Assembly: GCA_965153355.1 (NCBI GenBank)
Contig: OZ231128.1
Span: 48,732,001 to 48,796,000, forward strand
Origin: Flaccisagitta enflata
Lineage: Eukaryota; Chaetognatha; Sagittoidea; Aphragmophora
Reading direction: 5' to 3'
DNA length: 64,000 nt
Shown here: positions 11,830 through 23,446 of the stretch, piece by piece
Numbering within the stretch: the stretch's first letter is position 1
Layout: each line of letters opens with the position of its first letter
The notes under the pieces: generated by a model
Told to the model about the DNA's origin: nothing
Databases searched by the model: none
Seen by the model: only the letters and a program-made list of their open reading frames with translations
Program-made: the position numbers and the translations under genes

Positions 11830-11988
11830 AGGGCTTTACAGAAGACAACGGGTTACTCGGTTGCTTGTTATTTTCATTTGCTCACCCCGCTCGCTTGCCC
11901 CGCTCTTATTCTTGACTCGCTCTGTTCACTGGTTTGCCCACTCACTTTGATGACTCCCTTGTTGGACAACTGATTTACAGAGAAAAGC
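11830..11988. mobile_element. GCTCGC-rich MITE copy 4, degenerate
   Basis: Shares the GCTCG/GCTTG-rich interior, TCTGTTCAC and CACTCACTTTG...CTCCCT order with the better copies, but the GGGCGTGTTTCTAG ends are not preserved. Confidence 0.5.
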
Positions 11989-11991
11989 TAA

Positions 11992-12362
11992 ATACAAAGT
12001 GTGAACCCCACCTACAACCTTAAATCATTATATTATGAAAAGATTTGAGGGAAAGAAAGAATATCTTTACAAATACAAGAAGCGCCTCTGGAGCTATTTT
12101 TGAATTTTTTTCTCATTACTCAAAATATAACTTATATTAGTAACAAAATAAATGTTCTTTAAAAATTTATAAAATCATGGATTTTCTATCATAACTTTAG
12201 ACTGGAATGGGAATTGCAAAATCACTTTATGCAAATCACTTTATGCAAAATCACATATGTAAAATCTTCAACTAGGAATGGCAACCTAATAAAAACTACT
12301 TATTATTATAAATTGATTTATTAAGGGGGGTGCAACAGTTTTAGGGGGTTCACACTTTGTAT
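11992..12362. mobile_element. Fold-back MITE with TAA duplication
   Basis: A 371-bp element with ends ATACAAAGTGTGAACCCC and complement. TAA lies immediately outside both ends (11989-11991 and 12363-12365). A 3-bp TWA duplication fits PIF/Harbinger, though this rests on length and sequence of the duplication only. Confidence 0.7.
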
Positions 12363-12445
12363 TAACCCTTTATCTGTACAATGTACATAAGGGGTGGTTA
12401 AATAAAAACGCAAATTAAGGAAATTCATCGCGCCAGTGTTCTGTT

Positions 12446-12449
<4 letters not shown>

Positions 12450-12497
<48 letters not shown>
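12450..12497 (+). repeat. (GA)n microsatellite
   Basis: GA tract, first of two separated by 90 bp. Confidence 0.95.
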
Positions 12498-12585
12498 CAG
12501 ATACGAAGATGAAGACTACCAAAAGGCGCAAACCTTTTACAGATGTTTTTTTTTTTTCTTTTTACGTTTGACCATACGATCACGA

Positions 12586-12587
<2 letters not shown>

Positions 12588-12675
<88 letters not shown>
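12588..12675 (+). repeat. (GA)n microsatellite
   Basis: GA tract of 88 bp followed by three GATTT units. Confidence 0.97.
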
Positions 12676-12678
<3 letters not shown>

Positions 12679-12971
12679 TGATTTGATTTGATTTGTAATG
12701 TCCAATCAAGCGATGACACTCGTGTACAACATTAAGTACATGGACATGATTTTCATCACATTTTATCTATTCTACTTTTTCTGTACAAAACTCTGCATTT
12801 CAGTACTAAATTAATAAATCCAATAGGGAAATTAGTAAAAAAAAAAAACAATAATGATAATAGCAGAGTAGATAAAGTCGTAGGCGAAGGTCGAAGGCTC
12901 CAAATCCCACAATGTCAGACAACCATACAAAGAGAGAGAGATGGGCAGACAGACTAGTTCATGTTGTTTGT

Positions 12972-12972
<1 letters not shown>

Positions 12973-13002
<30 letters not shown>
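12973..13002 (+). repeat. (GA)n microsatellite
   Basis: A short GA tract. Confidence 0.9.
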
Positions 13003-13007
<5 letters not shown>

Positions 13008-13714
13008 GACAGGCAGGTGAAAATACACAGTTTTGATCGAATTTTCTCCCAGAGACTGGGAGATACAAACATTTTCCCGGTTGATTTTTTTTCTTAGGTT
13101 AATTAAAGAGCATTTTCTTCAATCGTCCGTCAAGATGTCTACCCGCAGATTTCCGCAGATTATTTTGACTGATAACGACTAAACAAATTTTGTTCTTTAT
13201 CATCACCATGGAACCGTCGCCTGCTGTCGCCTGCGTGGACGGGAAGGACCATTTTTTCATGTAAATTATTCTGCAAAATCTGGTGAGTCAACGATGGCTC
13301 AAAGAGACAGTTTATTACGTGATCAAGTAACATGTAACATGTCAAGTCTTAAGTTTCTGGGGCTATACGTTTAGGCGTCAAAATTCTTACCTTTTTTGAC
13401 CAAAATGTAACATAAACAGATTTTGACAGATATCTTTTAGGAAAGTTTTTTTTCTTTTTCTCAATGAACAATGCAATCATCAGCGAATATTTTCGTGTGA
13501 AAGTTTTGGTGGCAGCAGACATTTGTTTGTTAGCAACCACATTTAGTCAGGGCATACTGTGCTACATGACACTTGTGTACATGGTGTTACAGTGTATGAT
13601 CCAGAACCCACTGCAACATTCAAACCGATTGAGAAAAGGAGGACCAAAGGAAAGATTAGCCCATCATTTATTAGTTCCATAAAGGAATGTGAATTGAAAG
13701 AAACGATGCAAGAG
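13003..13714. other. Unassigned DNA
   Basis: A CpG-bearing stretch at 13205-13250 and a GGTGAGT at 13285 resemble exon edges, but no consistent frame links them. Confidence 0.35.
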
Positions 13715-13853
13715 TGGCGAAAAATAGACTGATGGCGAAGAAAATCTTGCCTGATGACGAAAAATAGACTGATGGCGAAAAATAGACTGATGGCGAAGAA
13801 TAGACTGATGGCGAAAAATAGACTGCTGGCGAAGAATAGAACGTTGGCAGAAA
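13715..13853 (+). repeat. 18-bp minisatellite (GATGGCGAAAAATAGACT)
   Basis: About seven units with a 21-bp variant, lying directly before an inverted HG copy. It may be part of that element. Confidence 0.9.
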
Positions 13854-13867
13854 CGAGAGACAAAAGA

Positions 13868-13980
13868 ACAAGGCCAAGTAGGCCAATAGGTGCGACATGT
13901 GGATCGTTGAACGAATGCGTTTCAGACCAACAGACCAACGGACACAGCCAGTTATAGAGGTGCATTGTCGCACCTAAAAA
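13868..13980 (-). mobile_element. HG family copy, AGGTGC stem, compact
   Basis: Reversed: ACAAGGCCAAGTAGGCC at one end, and GAGGTGCATTGTCGCACCTAAAAA split around a GGTGC/GCACC stem at the other. The GTCC tract appears as CCAACGGACACAG. Same subfamily as 2078 and 34939. Confidence 0.75.
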
Positions 13981-14439
13981 GTGAGGATGAAAAAAAGATG
14001 GATAGGTACAGTAGATCTCGTCTAGACTTGAGATAACGGGGGCAGGCATTGTGGAAAAACGAATGAAACCAGGGGAGTGATATTTCAAACATAGATTAAT
14101 AAAGGGATGCTTTATTGCGCAATATAGCTGGTTGCCATGGAAACACATTTCTATGTATTTTTGCTAAAATATCAATATTTTGAGAAAAAAAAATTTGAGG
14201 GAACATCTTTTAGATTACAAATTGCAACAACTTTCCCACAGTATGTTCTATAAGAATGTCGCATGTTTAGTGGTTGCTAGGGGTTGTCACACATGGATAC
14301 GCTCCCTAGCAACGGCCAAACAACCAATATTTTTACAAAAAATATTGTGGGAAAGTTGTAGCAAATTTGATTTTAAGCAATGTTCCCTAAAAAAATCTCA
14401 CAAAATATTGATATCTTAGCAAGAATACATGGGAATGTC

Positions 14440-14670
14440 GGTAACGTTAGGGAATTCATTCCTGTGCACTTGTTTATTCCCGCAGAAGCAAAATCTTTAA
14501 TTGATGCTTTCTCAAGCTAAAATATATGAAATCTGACCAAGACCTAGCCGTAGCCCTGTCCCTACCCTATCCCTAACCCGCTCCATCCCTAACCCCTCCC
14601 CTAACCCTAAAAAATTTCCCGATTAAATACACTTAAAAAAAAGACACGGATTGACATCGCTAACGTGACC
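14440..14670. mobile_element. Nested 231-bp element with 8-bp duplication
   Basis: Ends GGTAACGTTAG and CTAACGTGACC are inverted (one mismatch). Flanks GGAATGTC and GCAATGTC match at 7 of 8 bases. The uninterrupted relative at 4112 shows the site was continuous. An 8-bp duplication suggests hAT or P-type, but the ends are not diagnostic. Confidence 0.7.
14551..14611 (+). repeat. Degenerate CCCTAA-like tract
   Basis: CCCTAACCCGCTCC... and CCCCTAACCCTAA runs inside the nested element resemble interstitial TTAGGG telomere repeat, but only a few units are exact. Confidence 0.5.
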
Positions 14671-14821
14671 GCAATGTCTTTCCATGGCAACCAGCTATCA
14701 TTGGGAATTAAGCATCTTTTGATTAGTCTATAATCCAAATATTGTTCCCCTGACTTTATTCGTTTTTCCACAATGCTTGCCCGCATTTTCTAAAGTCTAG
14801 AGGAGATCTACTGTAGAAAGA

Positions 14822-15120
14822 GCTTCATTTTTTTTTTCAAAAACATAAGAAAAGAAAAAAGAAAAGAAAACAGATAAAAAAAGAGAGAAAGAAAGACAGA
14901 CAGACAGACAGACAGACAGATAGACAGACAGATAGACTGACAGACAGTCAGACAGTAAACCAGACAAAAAAGAAAGAAAGAAAGAAAAGGAAAATAAAAA
15001 GAAAAAAACAAAGAAAAAAAGAAAGAAAAAAAGAAAGAAAGAAAGAAAGAAGGAAACGCAAGAAAGAAAAGAAACGCACGAAAAAAAGAAATAGAAAAAA
15101 AAAAGGAAGCAGGGATAGAA
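14822..15120 (+). repeat. Purine-rich compound microsatellite
   Basis: GAAA and AAAGA runs with a CAGA/TAGA tract at about 14895-14955. Confidence 0.9.
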
Positions 15121-15256
15121 AAAATGGCAAGCAAGGCAAGAAAGGATGGAGAAAGTGGCAATCAATTCTGATAGGAACGGAGAAGTGGGGAAGGAGCGAG
15201 TGTAGGGGGAGGAAAGGGAGAAACGGCGGTAATTTGCGCTGCAAAGTGAAAAGGAG

Positions 15257-15519
15257 GGGGTGTTTCTAGTCAGAGACAATTGTACTTTTAACGGGCCACT
15301 CGGTCCCTCGCTACATTCGTTTGCTCGCACCGCCCTCTCCCCTCACTCGCTACGCAGCGCTCTACTTTACGACGCTCGCTTGCTTGCTTTGTTCACAGGC
15401 TTGCTCACTCACTTCGCTCACTCCCTCATGGGACAGTAGAAATTCATGAATATGTGTTCACGCTGTAAACGCGTTCAAAGAGAACAAACGCGTTTTGTGT
15501 CTTCAATAGAAACACGCCC
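15257..15519. mobile_element. GCTCGC-rich MITE copy 2
   Basis: About 263 bp from GGGGTGTTTCTAGTC to TAGAAACACGCCC. The interior has GGGCCACTCGGTCCCTCGCT and CTCACTCACTTCGCTCACTC in two stretches, as in the copy at 5783. No clear target duplication. Confidence 0.75.
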
Positions 15520-16500
15520 ATAGACGATGGCTTTTGGGTGACTGAGTTCTGACTCGTTTCGCTCCGATTGGACTTCTAATCTGGGAAAAATCTTGCCGTC
15601 ACTCTTTCCTAGAGACACGGAACAACCAAAAGATCCGCCCACGACAAACCCGCCCAAAAATCCCAATACCCCTTCTATTCATCTCATTATTTTTGTTTTC
15701 CCGCTCTTTAGGCAGCGGCACTGAAGGGGACGAAACTCTGTATAACCACTGCCGATAACTTCAGATCATTTGAATTAAGGTCTACTGTCTTTAAACTAGG
15801 TAATAAAAAAATTTAAACTGCATGAGAAAACTTTGATTTAAAAAAAAACGGAAAAATAAAGTATTTTGGTTTTGAACTGTGCTAATTGGATTTTATCTTC
15901 TCTATCAAAATAATATAAAACAATTTCTGTCATTCAACCAGGTAAGCTGGTATCTCTTAATACAGGTTTGTTTTGATTAAGATTTTGGTATTTTATAAAA
16001 ATGATCTTGAATTATTTCAGATGTTTCGTTTGTTCGTTCGTTCGTCCTCCCCCCCCCCCTATTAAGCCTTTCAAGCTACTAATCAGGTCACACAGGCCTC
16101 AATCAGCCTCCTCAGATTCTCCATGTTCTAGAGTACCAATAAAGGCGGCTCTCGCCGACCGGAAAAAAGTCGTAAAGGTTTCCCTTTTTGATTTTTTGCT
16201 TTCATGTTTTTCATGCTTCGGATTTTTTTTCATGCTCATTTATAATAAGATTGCTCAAAAGTGGTGATCCAAGAAAAAAAGTTTTTTTCAAGAAAAATAT
16301 TTTTGTCCAAAAAAAGAACTAATAGAAACAAAAGTTGAAAGAAAAGTTAGCGTTATTTCAATTAAATTATGAAACAAATATTCCTGTAGGTGCACTTATA
16401 TTGTTGCTACAATGAGTTATCAGCATCAACAAACTTCCAACATGCCAACAGTAGCTTGCGCTGTTTTACAATTACGCACACTACTACACACAAACATACT
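15520..16500. other. Unassigned DNA with a TB fragment
   Basis: GGCAGCGGCACTGAAGGGGA at 15713-15732 is a decayed solitary TB end. Nothing else is recognised. Confidence 0.4.
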
Positions 16501-16597
16501 CCTTCCTTCTTCCCTCCCTCCTTTCCTTCCTTCCTTCCTCCCTTCCTTCCTCCTTTCTTTGTTCCTTTAGAAGATCTTATTTTACTTGTCTCTCTTC

Positions 16598-16682
<85 letters not shown>
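16501..16682 (+). repeat. CCTT-rich tract then (CT)n
   Basis: CCTTCCTT/CCTCC at 16501-16555, then pure CT at 16599-16682. The minus-strand Arg-Glu frame here is an artefact. Confidence 0.95.
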
Positions 16683-16685
<3 letters not shown>

Positions 16686-16752
16686 CAAAATAGAATTAGG
16701 ATCAATTTTTGCGAAAACGCGAAAAAATAAAATAGTCGCAAAAGCGTTAGAT

Positions 16753-17207
16753 GGTCAGCGGTACCCGTGCCCTGCCTCAGTAGGTTGTGGTTGAAGTTGA
16801 GGGGGGAGCAGGGCAGCGGCCCCGAAGGGGTCGATGACCTATGCTTTCACACATATGGGGGATTTTCTCCAGGCCCAAATCCTAGCCTAAAGGCTGAGAT
16901 TTGGGCCTCAAGGCTGGATTCTGGGCCTCTTGGCTGAGATTTTGATGTTGAGGCTGAGATTTAGGCTTCAAGACTGAAATCTGGGCCTCCAGACTAGGAT
17001 TTAGGCCTTGAGGCTATGATTTGGGCCTTGAGGCTGGGATTTGGGCCTCAAGACTGAGGTTTAGGCCTCGAGACTGGAATTTGGGCCTCGAGACTGGGAT
17101 TTGAGGGGGGGGACGTAGAAGGAGAAGAAGGAGAAGGAGAAGGAGAAAATCCCCCATATGTGTGAAAGCATAGGTCATCGACCCCTTCGGGGCCGCTGCC
17201 CAAAAAG
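16753..17207 (-). mobile_element. TB family copy 3, complete
   Basis: Outer segment first (GGTCAGCGGTACCCGTGCCC), then GGGCAGCGGCCCCGAAGGGG and the CACACATATGGGG arm. About eleven 20-bp units (GGCCTCAAGGCTGAGATTTG type) follow. The inverted arm ends GCCGCTGCCCAAAAAG. Orientation is opposite to the copy at 6355. Confidence 0.85.
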
Positions 17208-17786
<579 letters not shown>

Positions 17787-18192
17787 TCTCAGTTTCTTCT
17801 CAATTGATGCACACTTGAGTCTGCGGGGAAAACACACCACACTTTGATCTTGATGGGATTCCGCCAGTCCGCCTGAAACCCTGGCGCCAATGATCCAGGC
17901 TTCTCTTGAAGCTACCAAAACTAGGAGATAAGATGCAAGGAGCTCCAAATCAGACGACTGACGAGGCACAGTAAGAATAATTGAATAAAAAATGATTACA
18001 TACAAGCCACTCCTGATATGTTAGCTATATGACATATCGAAGAAATAGATGAACGTTTAAGCACTAGATGTTTCCGCTTAAGCATCTGAAATGGGCGGAT
18101 AACCGAATGTCCAACTTAATTTTCCCCACAACCCGTTAAAGTTAATCAGTTTATCTATTATGTCGCTTCCCTCAGTTTTGTCAGACTCAGAG
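17787..18192. other. Unassigned DNA, weak exon-like patch
   Basis: At 17800-17970 the minus strand is open for 58 codons, with acceptor-like TTCCCCGCAG and GTGCCTCGTCAG. No donor or family supports it. Otherwise empty. Confidence 0.25.
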
Positions 18193-18384
18193 CAGCGATG
18201 GCAACGCGATGCATTTTAGACCGATTACGAGTCCGCGTACATTACTGCGTGAGCGAGTACGATTACGCTTATGATTCCATCTATCTTTGACCGCGTACGA
18301 TTACAATTATGAGTACACAACGAGTACAACTCAATTTACTAGCCCCCTTGCACAGTTACGCCAATTTTGGTCAAATTCAACGAA

Positions 18385-18385
18385 A

Positions 18386-18471
<86 letters not shown>

Positions 18472-18552
18472 GAGAAAGAAGAAAAAGAAAGAAAGAAAAA
18501 AAGAAAAAGAAAGAAAGGGAAAGACTGAGCAAAGAAAAGGAAAAAAGGAAAA

Positions 18553-18600
<48 letters not shown>

Positions 18601-18874
18601 AAGAAAGAAAGTAAGATAGAAAGTAAGAATAGAAAAGAAAGAAAGAAAGAAAGAAAGAATGAACAAAAAAGAAAGAAAGAAAGAAAGAATGAGCAAAGAA
18701 AGAAAGAAAAAAATAAAGATAGAAAGAAAGAAAGAAGGAATGAAAGGAAAAAAAGAGCAAGAAAGAAGTATTCAAGAAAGAAAGAAAGACAGACAGACAG
18801 ACAGGAAGAAAGGTAGGTAGAAAGGTTGAAAGAAAGAAAGGTAGAATGAACGAAAGGTAGAAAGAAAGAAAGAT

Positions 18875-18941
<67 letters not shown>

Positions 18942-18943
18942 AG
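18385..18943 (+). repeat. (GAAA)n microsatellite block
   Basis: About 560 bp of GAAA units, purest at 18388-18480 and 18870-18943, with mixed AAAAG, GACA and GTAG segments between. Confidence 0.96.
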
Positions 18944-19074
18944 AATTGGATGTTTTGCGTGATTTTTTGACTTTTGCATATTACCAAGCAAGCAAACAAC
19001 TGATCAACCTAGTGATGAGCATGGACGCTCATAAGTTGCATCAAAGGGGAAGGGCCGTTTCTGTCATTTGGGCG

Positions 19075-19191
<117 letters not shown>

Positions 19192-19351
19192 TGGTGTACG
19201 CGTGTACTCGTTGGAATGATGAACGCTTACGCTAACGCTTACGAGTCCGCAGAAATTGAGGCAACGCTTACGATTACGCTTACGAGTACAGCCAAAAGTG
19301 GCGAGTACAGCGAGTACGCGTCCGCGTCCGCGTACGATTACGCCATCACTG

Positions 19352-20219
19352 TGTCAGAGTGATGCGCATCTAAAAAAAAAAACTTCTACCTCTAGTTAAT
19401 CTTTGAATAAGTTTTTATCATAGATTAGCACAGCTGAAAAACCTATCCAATGCCAGGAATCAGCGCCAGTCTTTCTTTACTTATCAGAAATTATCGATGG
19501 ATTGTTTGATAACAAAAAAATGATTATTATGCCATTGACAGGGTGTGCAGAGAAATCTGCACTGGCTTCATAACCTAACTTAAGTTACCAATTTGTATTC
19601 GTAATTGTTAGTCATGACATTGTTTGCATGACGTTTGTCTGCTTCAATATGGCGTGATTTATGATTTTGTGTCACGTTCACCAAAAAAAAAAACATGAAA
19701 ACGCTTCCATCTGAAACTGTGCCATCGGAATACAATGATGGCCGTGTTAGATGGCATCAGTCATGACCTTTTCCACCTCTTAGAGGCAGTAACAGAGATT
19801 ACAAAGAAAGAAGAGAAGTGAGTGAAAAGCATGAGGAAAGTCAGGATAAAAAAATGGGAACAATCCGAAAAAGTAAGCCTTCGTTCGCACAAACATCTTC
19901 TGATAACATAGAGAGAAGTTTTTTTTTCTTCTTTTCTATCCTCAATGGTTTGCTTACTGAATAATTAAATTGTGCTGGATGTATTTAAGATCTATATGCC
20001 TTCAAATGGTCGACTGCATTAGGGATATGTCAAAATCGTAGCATTAACTATCTATCATGTTATTCATGTACTTGTTTACCTACTAGACAATGATTGGCTT
20101 TGATGATGTTAACCCGGAATTATTGATAACATGAACAATGACTTTCCTCAATGTGAACATTACCATCTAAAGAAATCTCCGGAAATGGAGAAAAAGAGAG
20201 GAAAAATCGAAATGGGAGA
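19352..20219. other. Unassigned DNA
   Basis: No gene or repeat recognised. Confidence 0.4.
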
Positions 20220-20336
20220 AGTAAGGCTGAGGAAGAGGAGAAGAAGAAGGATGAGGGAAAGGAAGGGGGAGGAAGAGGAAGAGGAAGAGGAAGAGAAGGA
20301 GAAGAAGAAGGATGAGGAAGAGGAAGAGGGGCGGGG
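20220..20336 (+). repeat. GAGGAA/GAAG purine repeat
   Basis: GAGGAA-type units. The Glu/Arg-rich frame is repeat translation. Confidence 0.9.
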
Positions 20337-20720
20337 CAACTAAACTCTAAAGAGAAGATACCAAGAAAGGAGATCTGTATTGGATGACGACAATGAGGAA
20401 GAAAGTGAAAAACCCGTTTGATTGTTGGCGATATCCGTCACCATGTCAGTGCGTGACGTACTGTCATTGTTTAAAACTGGTCGAAAAAAATCTTCACAAT
20501 AAGAATTTAGTTGTTGACTCAATGAATATTGTTATCTCAAATTTTTTCTAAGTATTGATCTAATTTGCGGCTAGAGACTGTATGATGTGGGGACTCCTCA
20601 TATTAAGGAATTTTTTCTTTTACCTGCCTTGTGGTATAGATAATTGATATACTGCTAGCTATGATCGGATTGTTTGTCAATCAAAGGCCGTTGCCAGCTC
20701 AAAATAAAGAAGATCAGAGG
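20337..20720. other. Unassigned DNA
   Basis: No gene or repeat recognised. Confidence 0.4.

Positions 20721-20774
<54 letters not shown>
20721..20774 (+). repeat. (GA)n microsatellite
   Basis: GA tract of about 54 bp. Confidence 0.96.
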
Positions 20775-20778
<4 letters not shown>

Positions 20779-21086
20779 TGGAAGAAAAGGAATGGTCAGC
20801 ACGCTCTCAAGAGTGGATAAAAAAAAGATCAGAACAGAATAGATAGTTGGCCTTATCAGGAATGGACGTAAACAGAGAGAGGATATTGCCAAGGGCCAGT
20901 GGTAAGTGTCAGCCTCTACATTTCACGATCAAGGTGATGGTCCTTGCCAAGGACTCCTTAGAGAGTGTTGTGTAGGCCTGTTGGTATGTCCATCGGCAAT
21001 ATTGTGGGATGCGGTTTTTGGAGTTCCACTTCTGTATAGCCACACGCAACTATTTGCGCTCTCCCAGTTTTCATCGTATGGAATTC
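20775..21086. other. Unassigned DNA, possible exon edge
   Basis: GTGGTAAGTG at 20891-20900 fits a splice donor. Short frames are open on both strands, but no coherent protein is seen. Confidence 0.25.
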
Positions 21087-21333
21087 ATCTCTTAAAAAGA
21101 GTCTGTCCATTGGTTGGTCTGTCCATCCATCGGTTGGTCCATCGATCATGTCCAAAAACCGCATTTTCGGCTGTTTTTGGCCACTGGATCAAACGATTGA
21201 CAAACGTGTTTTGAGAGCCTCTATTGCTACTCTGTCGTTTCATCTGTCTCGCCATATATGTCACATGTTTCTTACCAAATTCAATACACATGGAAACACA
21301 GTCTGGATGCATTGTTACCCGGTCGGGCTTGTT
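21087..21333 (+). mobile_element. HG family copy, CCCGGTCGGGCTTGTT end
   Basis: Starts at the GTCTGTCCATTGG tract with a decayed hairpin. It shares AACGATTGACAAACGTGTTT and TTTGAGAGCCTC, and the terminal CCCGGTCGGGCTTGTT, with the copy at 39888-40208. The body here is unique sequence rather than a minisatellite. Confidence 0.7.
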
Positions 21334-21349
21334 CCATCATTGACCGCTC

Positions 21350-21768
21350 TTTTTAATCGCGTGCACGCGACTCTACACCTTGGGGTGTCGGTCGGTAGGT
21401 CCATTGGTCTGAAATATTGTTAAATTTGTTTTATTCTATGGGGTATTTAAGGTAATTTAAGGTACTTTAAGGTACTTTAAGGAACTTTAGAGTACTTTAG
21501 GGTACTTTAGTGTACTCTAGGGTACTTAAATTACTCTTAAGTACTTATGGTGCATTAGGGTAATTTTGAGTATTTTTGGGTATTTTTGGTAATTTTTGGG
21601 TATTCTTAAGTATTTTAGCTATAATATTGTATCGTATCGATATTGTATCGATATCGTATCAATATTGTATTGATATTGTATCAATACATATCGCGCAGCC
21701 TTGGGGTGGAGGAACTCTTTTGTTTGTCATTTTCAGACGCACGCGACTGTTGCCCTCTTGGGCTTGTT
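21350..21768 (+). mobile_element. HG family copy with AGGGTACTTT body
   Basis: TTTTTAATCGCGTGCACGCGACT (stem ATCGCGTG/CACGCGA), then GGTCGGTAGG. A minisatellite of about 10-bp AGGGTACTTT units drifts into GGGTATTTTT, then into ATCGATATTGT repeats. The end is CACGCGACTGTTGCCCTC...GGGCTTGTT. A sister copy lies at 22975. Confidence 0.8.
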
Positions 21769-22268
21769 CACCTCATCATCCTGTTTGTTGAACAATAAAT
21801 TATGCTGCCGCGGAAAACATCATAACGTAACTGAGGTCAGCGAAATTGAAACAAGCTGTCTAGAATATGCCACATTCCAAAGTCAAATTATGGTGAAAGG
21901 TAAACACAGAAGAGAGAGAAAAATTGTAAACCGATTCCGACAGAAGAAGGGACAGAAACAGTAAAAGACAGACACACTAAGAGAATGATACGGAATCCGG
22001 AATCAGACAGACAATAATGGAGATCAAATATGGGTGAGGAAAGCCTTTTCTCTAAAAGAGCATGCAGTCAACTCAGTGTGGGTGAGCTGGAAGAAACGAA
22101 ACATTCGTTATTTATGTTGTTTGTGGGCGATTTTATGTGTATTGAGTCAAAGACAGTTGAATAGTTTCTTTTATCGCGTCTTTTCTATGGAAAAGAGAAG
22201 GTGAAAAGGGTGATGCTGAGGAGATTTGAGAGGCTTGTTGTTGTTTCGAGTTTGGTTATACCAATACA
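21769..22268. other. Unassigned DNA
   Basis: No gene or repeat recognised. The last 8 bases (CCAATACA) are the left target duplication of the next element. Confidence 0.4.
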
Positions 22269-22613
22269 CAGGCCTTAATTTAGAGCGTGCCCGCATGCCC
22301 GAGGCACTCTGTTTTACTGTCGGGCATGCTGTTTTTGCTGATGGCGTGCCCGGCTGGCACTCTCATCACATCAGGCTAATTGACTTTCATAGAGATTGAC
22401 ATTTTTTATTTGATTGCTGAATGAAAGATCATCGATTCATTTAACTCTTTGATTTGTTCATCTATAGACCATACATTTATTCAATCATTCATTCGTTCAA
22501 TCATTCATTCATTTTTTCATTCATGGATTTCATCTTTCATTCACTCATTCATTTGGGAGTTTATTGCTGGCGAGAATTCTTAGAATTATCGCTACCGAGA
22601 ATCGGGGTTTTTC

Positions 22614-22639
22614 ACGCTACCGAGAATTCTCGGTAGCGT
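22614..22639. repeat. 26-bp perfect palindrome (GAGAATTCTC core)
   Basis: ACGCTACCGAGAA followed by its exact complement. Related half-perfect palindromes occur at 22572, 24092 and 24142. Confidence 0.9.
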
Positions 22640-22766
22640 TAAAATAGTAAGAGAAATTTGATTCTTGCTATAGAGAATTTGTTTCTCCTTTTCTCTGCAT
22701 TTCCTACTGCTTTCTTTTCTTTCTTTTTTTCCTTCCTCTTTTTCTTTTCCCTTTTTTTTTACTCCA

Positions 22767-22850
22767 TTTTTAGTTGCAGACACGCAACTCTTTAAAAGGC
22801 TTTGTCCATCCTTCCGTCGGTTGGTCCATCCGTTGGTTGGTTGGTTTCAT
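22767..22850 (+). mobile_element. HG 5' module, AGTTGC stem
   Basis: TTTTTAG followed by stem AGTTGC/GCAACT, CTCTTTAAAAGG, then GTCGGTTGGTCC tract. The stem differs from AGTCGC/GCGACT by a paired change on both arms. No far end is seen. Confidence 0.7.
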
Positions 22851-22974
22851 TTTTTTTTCATTTCTTTTCCTTCTACTGTTCTTTCTTTTTTACTTTCTTT
22901 GTTTTCCTTTTTTCGCTTTTTTCTTTTTTTTCTCTCTCTCTTTTTCTCTATCTTTCTTTTTTCCTCTATTTCTC

Positions 22975-23446
22975 TTTTTAGTCGCGTGCACGCGACTCTA
23001 CACCTTGCTGTTTCGGTCGGTAGGTCGGTCGGTAGGTCGGTCCTAAACATTTTTGAATCTATGACTTTTTATGTTTTTTTTTCAGGTAATTTAAGGTACT
23101 CTAGGGTATTTCAGGGTACTTTAGGGTGCTTTAGGGTACTTTAGGGTATTTAAGTTTTTCTAGGTACTTAGGGTACTTTAGGGTACTTTCAGATATTTTT
23201 GGGTACTTCTAGGTATTTTTGAGTATTTTTGAGAACTTTTGGGTTTTTCTGGGTATTTTTGGGTATTTTTGGGTATTTTTTGGTATTTTTGGGTGTTTTT
23301 GAGTATTGTATTGGACCAATATTGTATCGATATTGTATCGAAATTGTATCGACATTGTATCAATACATATCACGTGGCCTTAGGGGGAGGAACTCTTTTG
23401 TTTGTTATTTCCAGACGCACGCGACTGTTGCCCTCTTGAGCTCGTT
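22975..23446 (+). mobile_element. HG family copy with AGGGTACTTT body, sister of 21350
   Basis: The 18-bp palindrome AGTCGCGTGCACGCGACT after TTTTT, then GGTCGGTAGG tract, AGGGTACTTT and GGGTATTTTT arrays, ATCGATATTGT repeats, and CACGCGACTGTTGCCCTC at the end. The same module order as 21350, but unit counts and lengths differ, so the arrays expanded independently. Confidence 0.85.

Larger units (their letters stand above)
14009..14813. mobile_element. TA-flanked fold-back MITE, second copy, interrupted
   Basis: Same ends as the element at 4112 (CAGTAGATCTCGTCTAGACT) with TA at 14007-14008 and 14814-14815. Arms and centre (GTTGCTAGGGG) are shared. The right arm is split by a separate insertion at 14440-14670. 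The long minus-strand frame across it is a translation of the arm. Confidence 0.85.

Noticed and set aside
13543-14148. A 201-codon minus-strand frame
   Set aside because: It joins the arm of a fold-back MITE, an HG copy and an 18-bp minisatellite; a similar partial frame appears in the relative at 4518.
14551-14611. True interstitial telomere
   Set aside because: Few exact CCCTAA units, confined to a 231-bp transposable insert.
14797-15330. A 177-codon minus-strand frame, Phe/Ser-rich
   Set aside because: It translates a GAAA/CAGA purine block and has no unique core.
16753-16790. tRNA-like box A at GGTCAGCGGTACC
   Set aside because: No matching box B or cloverleaf; the segment is the outer part of the TB element.
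18377-18991. A 204-codon minus-strand frame
   Set aside because: It lies wholly in the GAAA repeat inside the hAT-like element.
20891-21080. Coding exon around the GTGGTAAGTG donor
   Set aside because: Upstream frames are broken by a GA repeat or stops, and frames on both strands are equally open.
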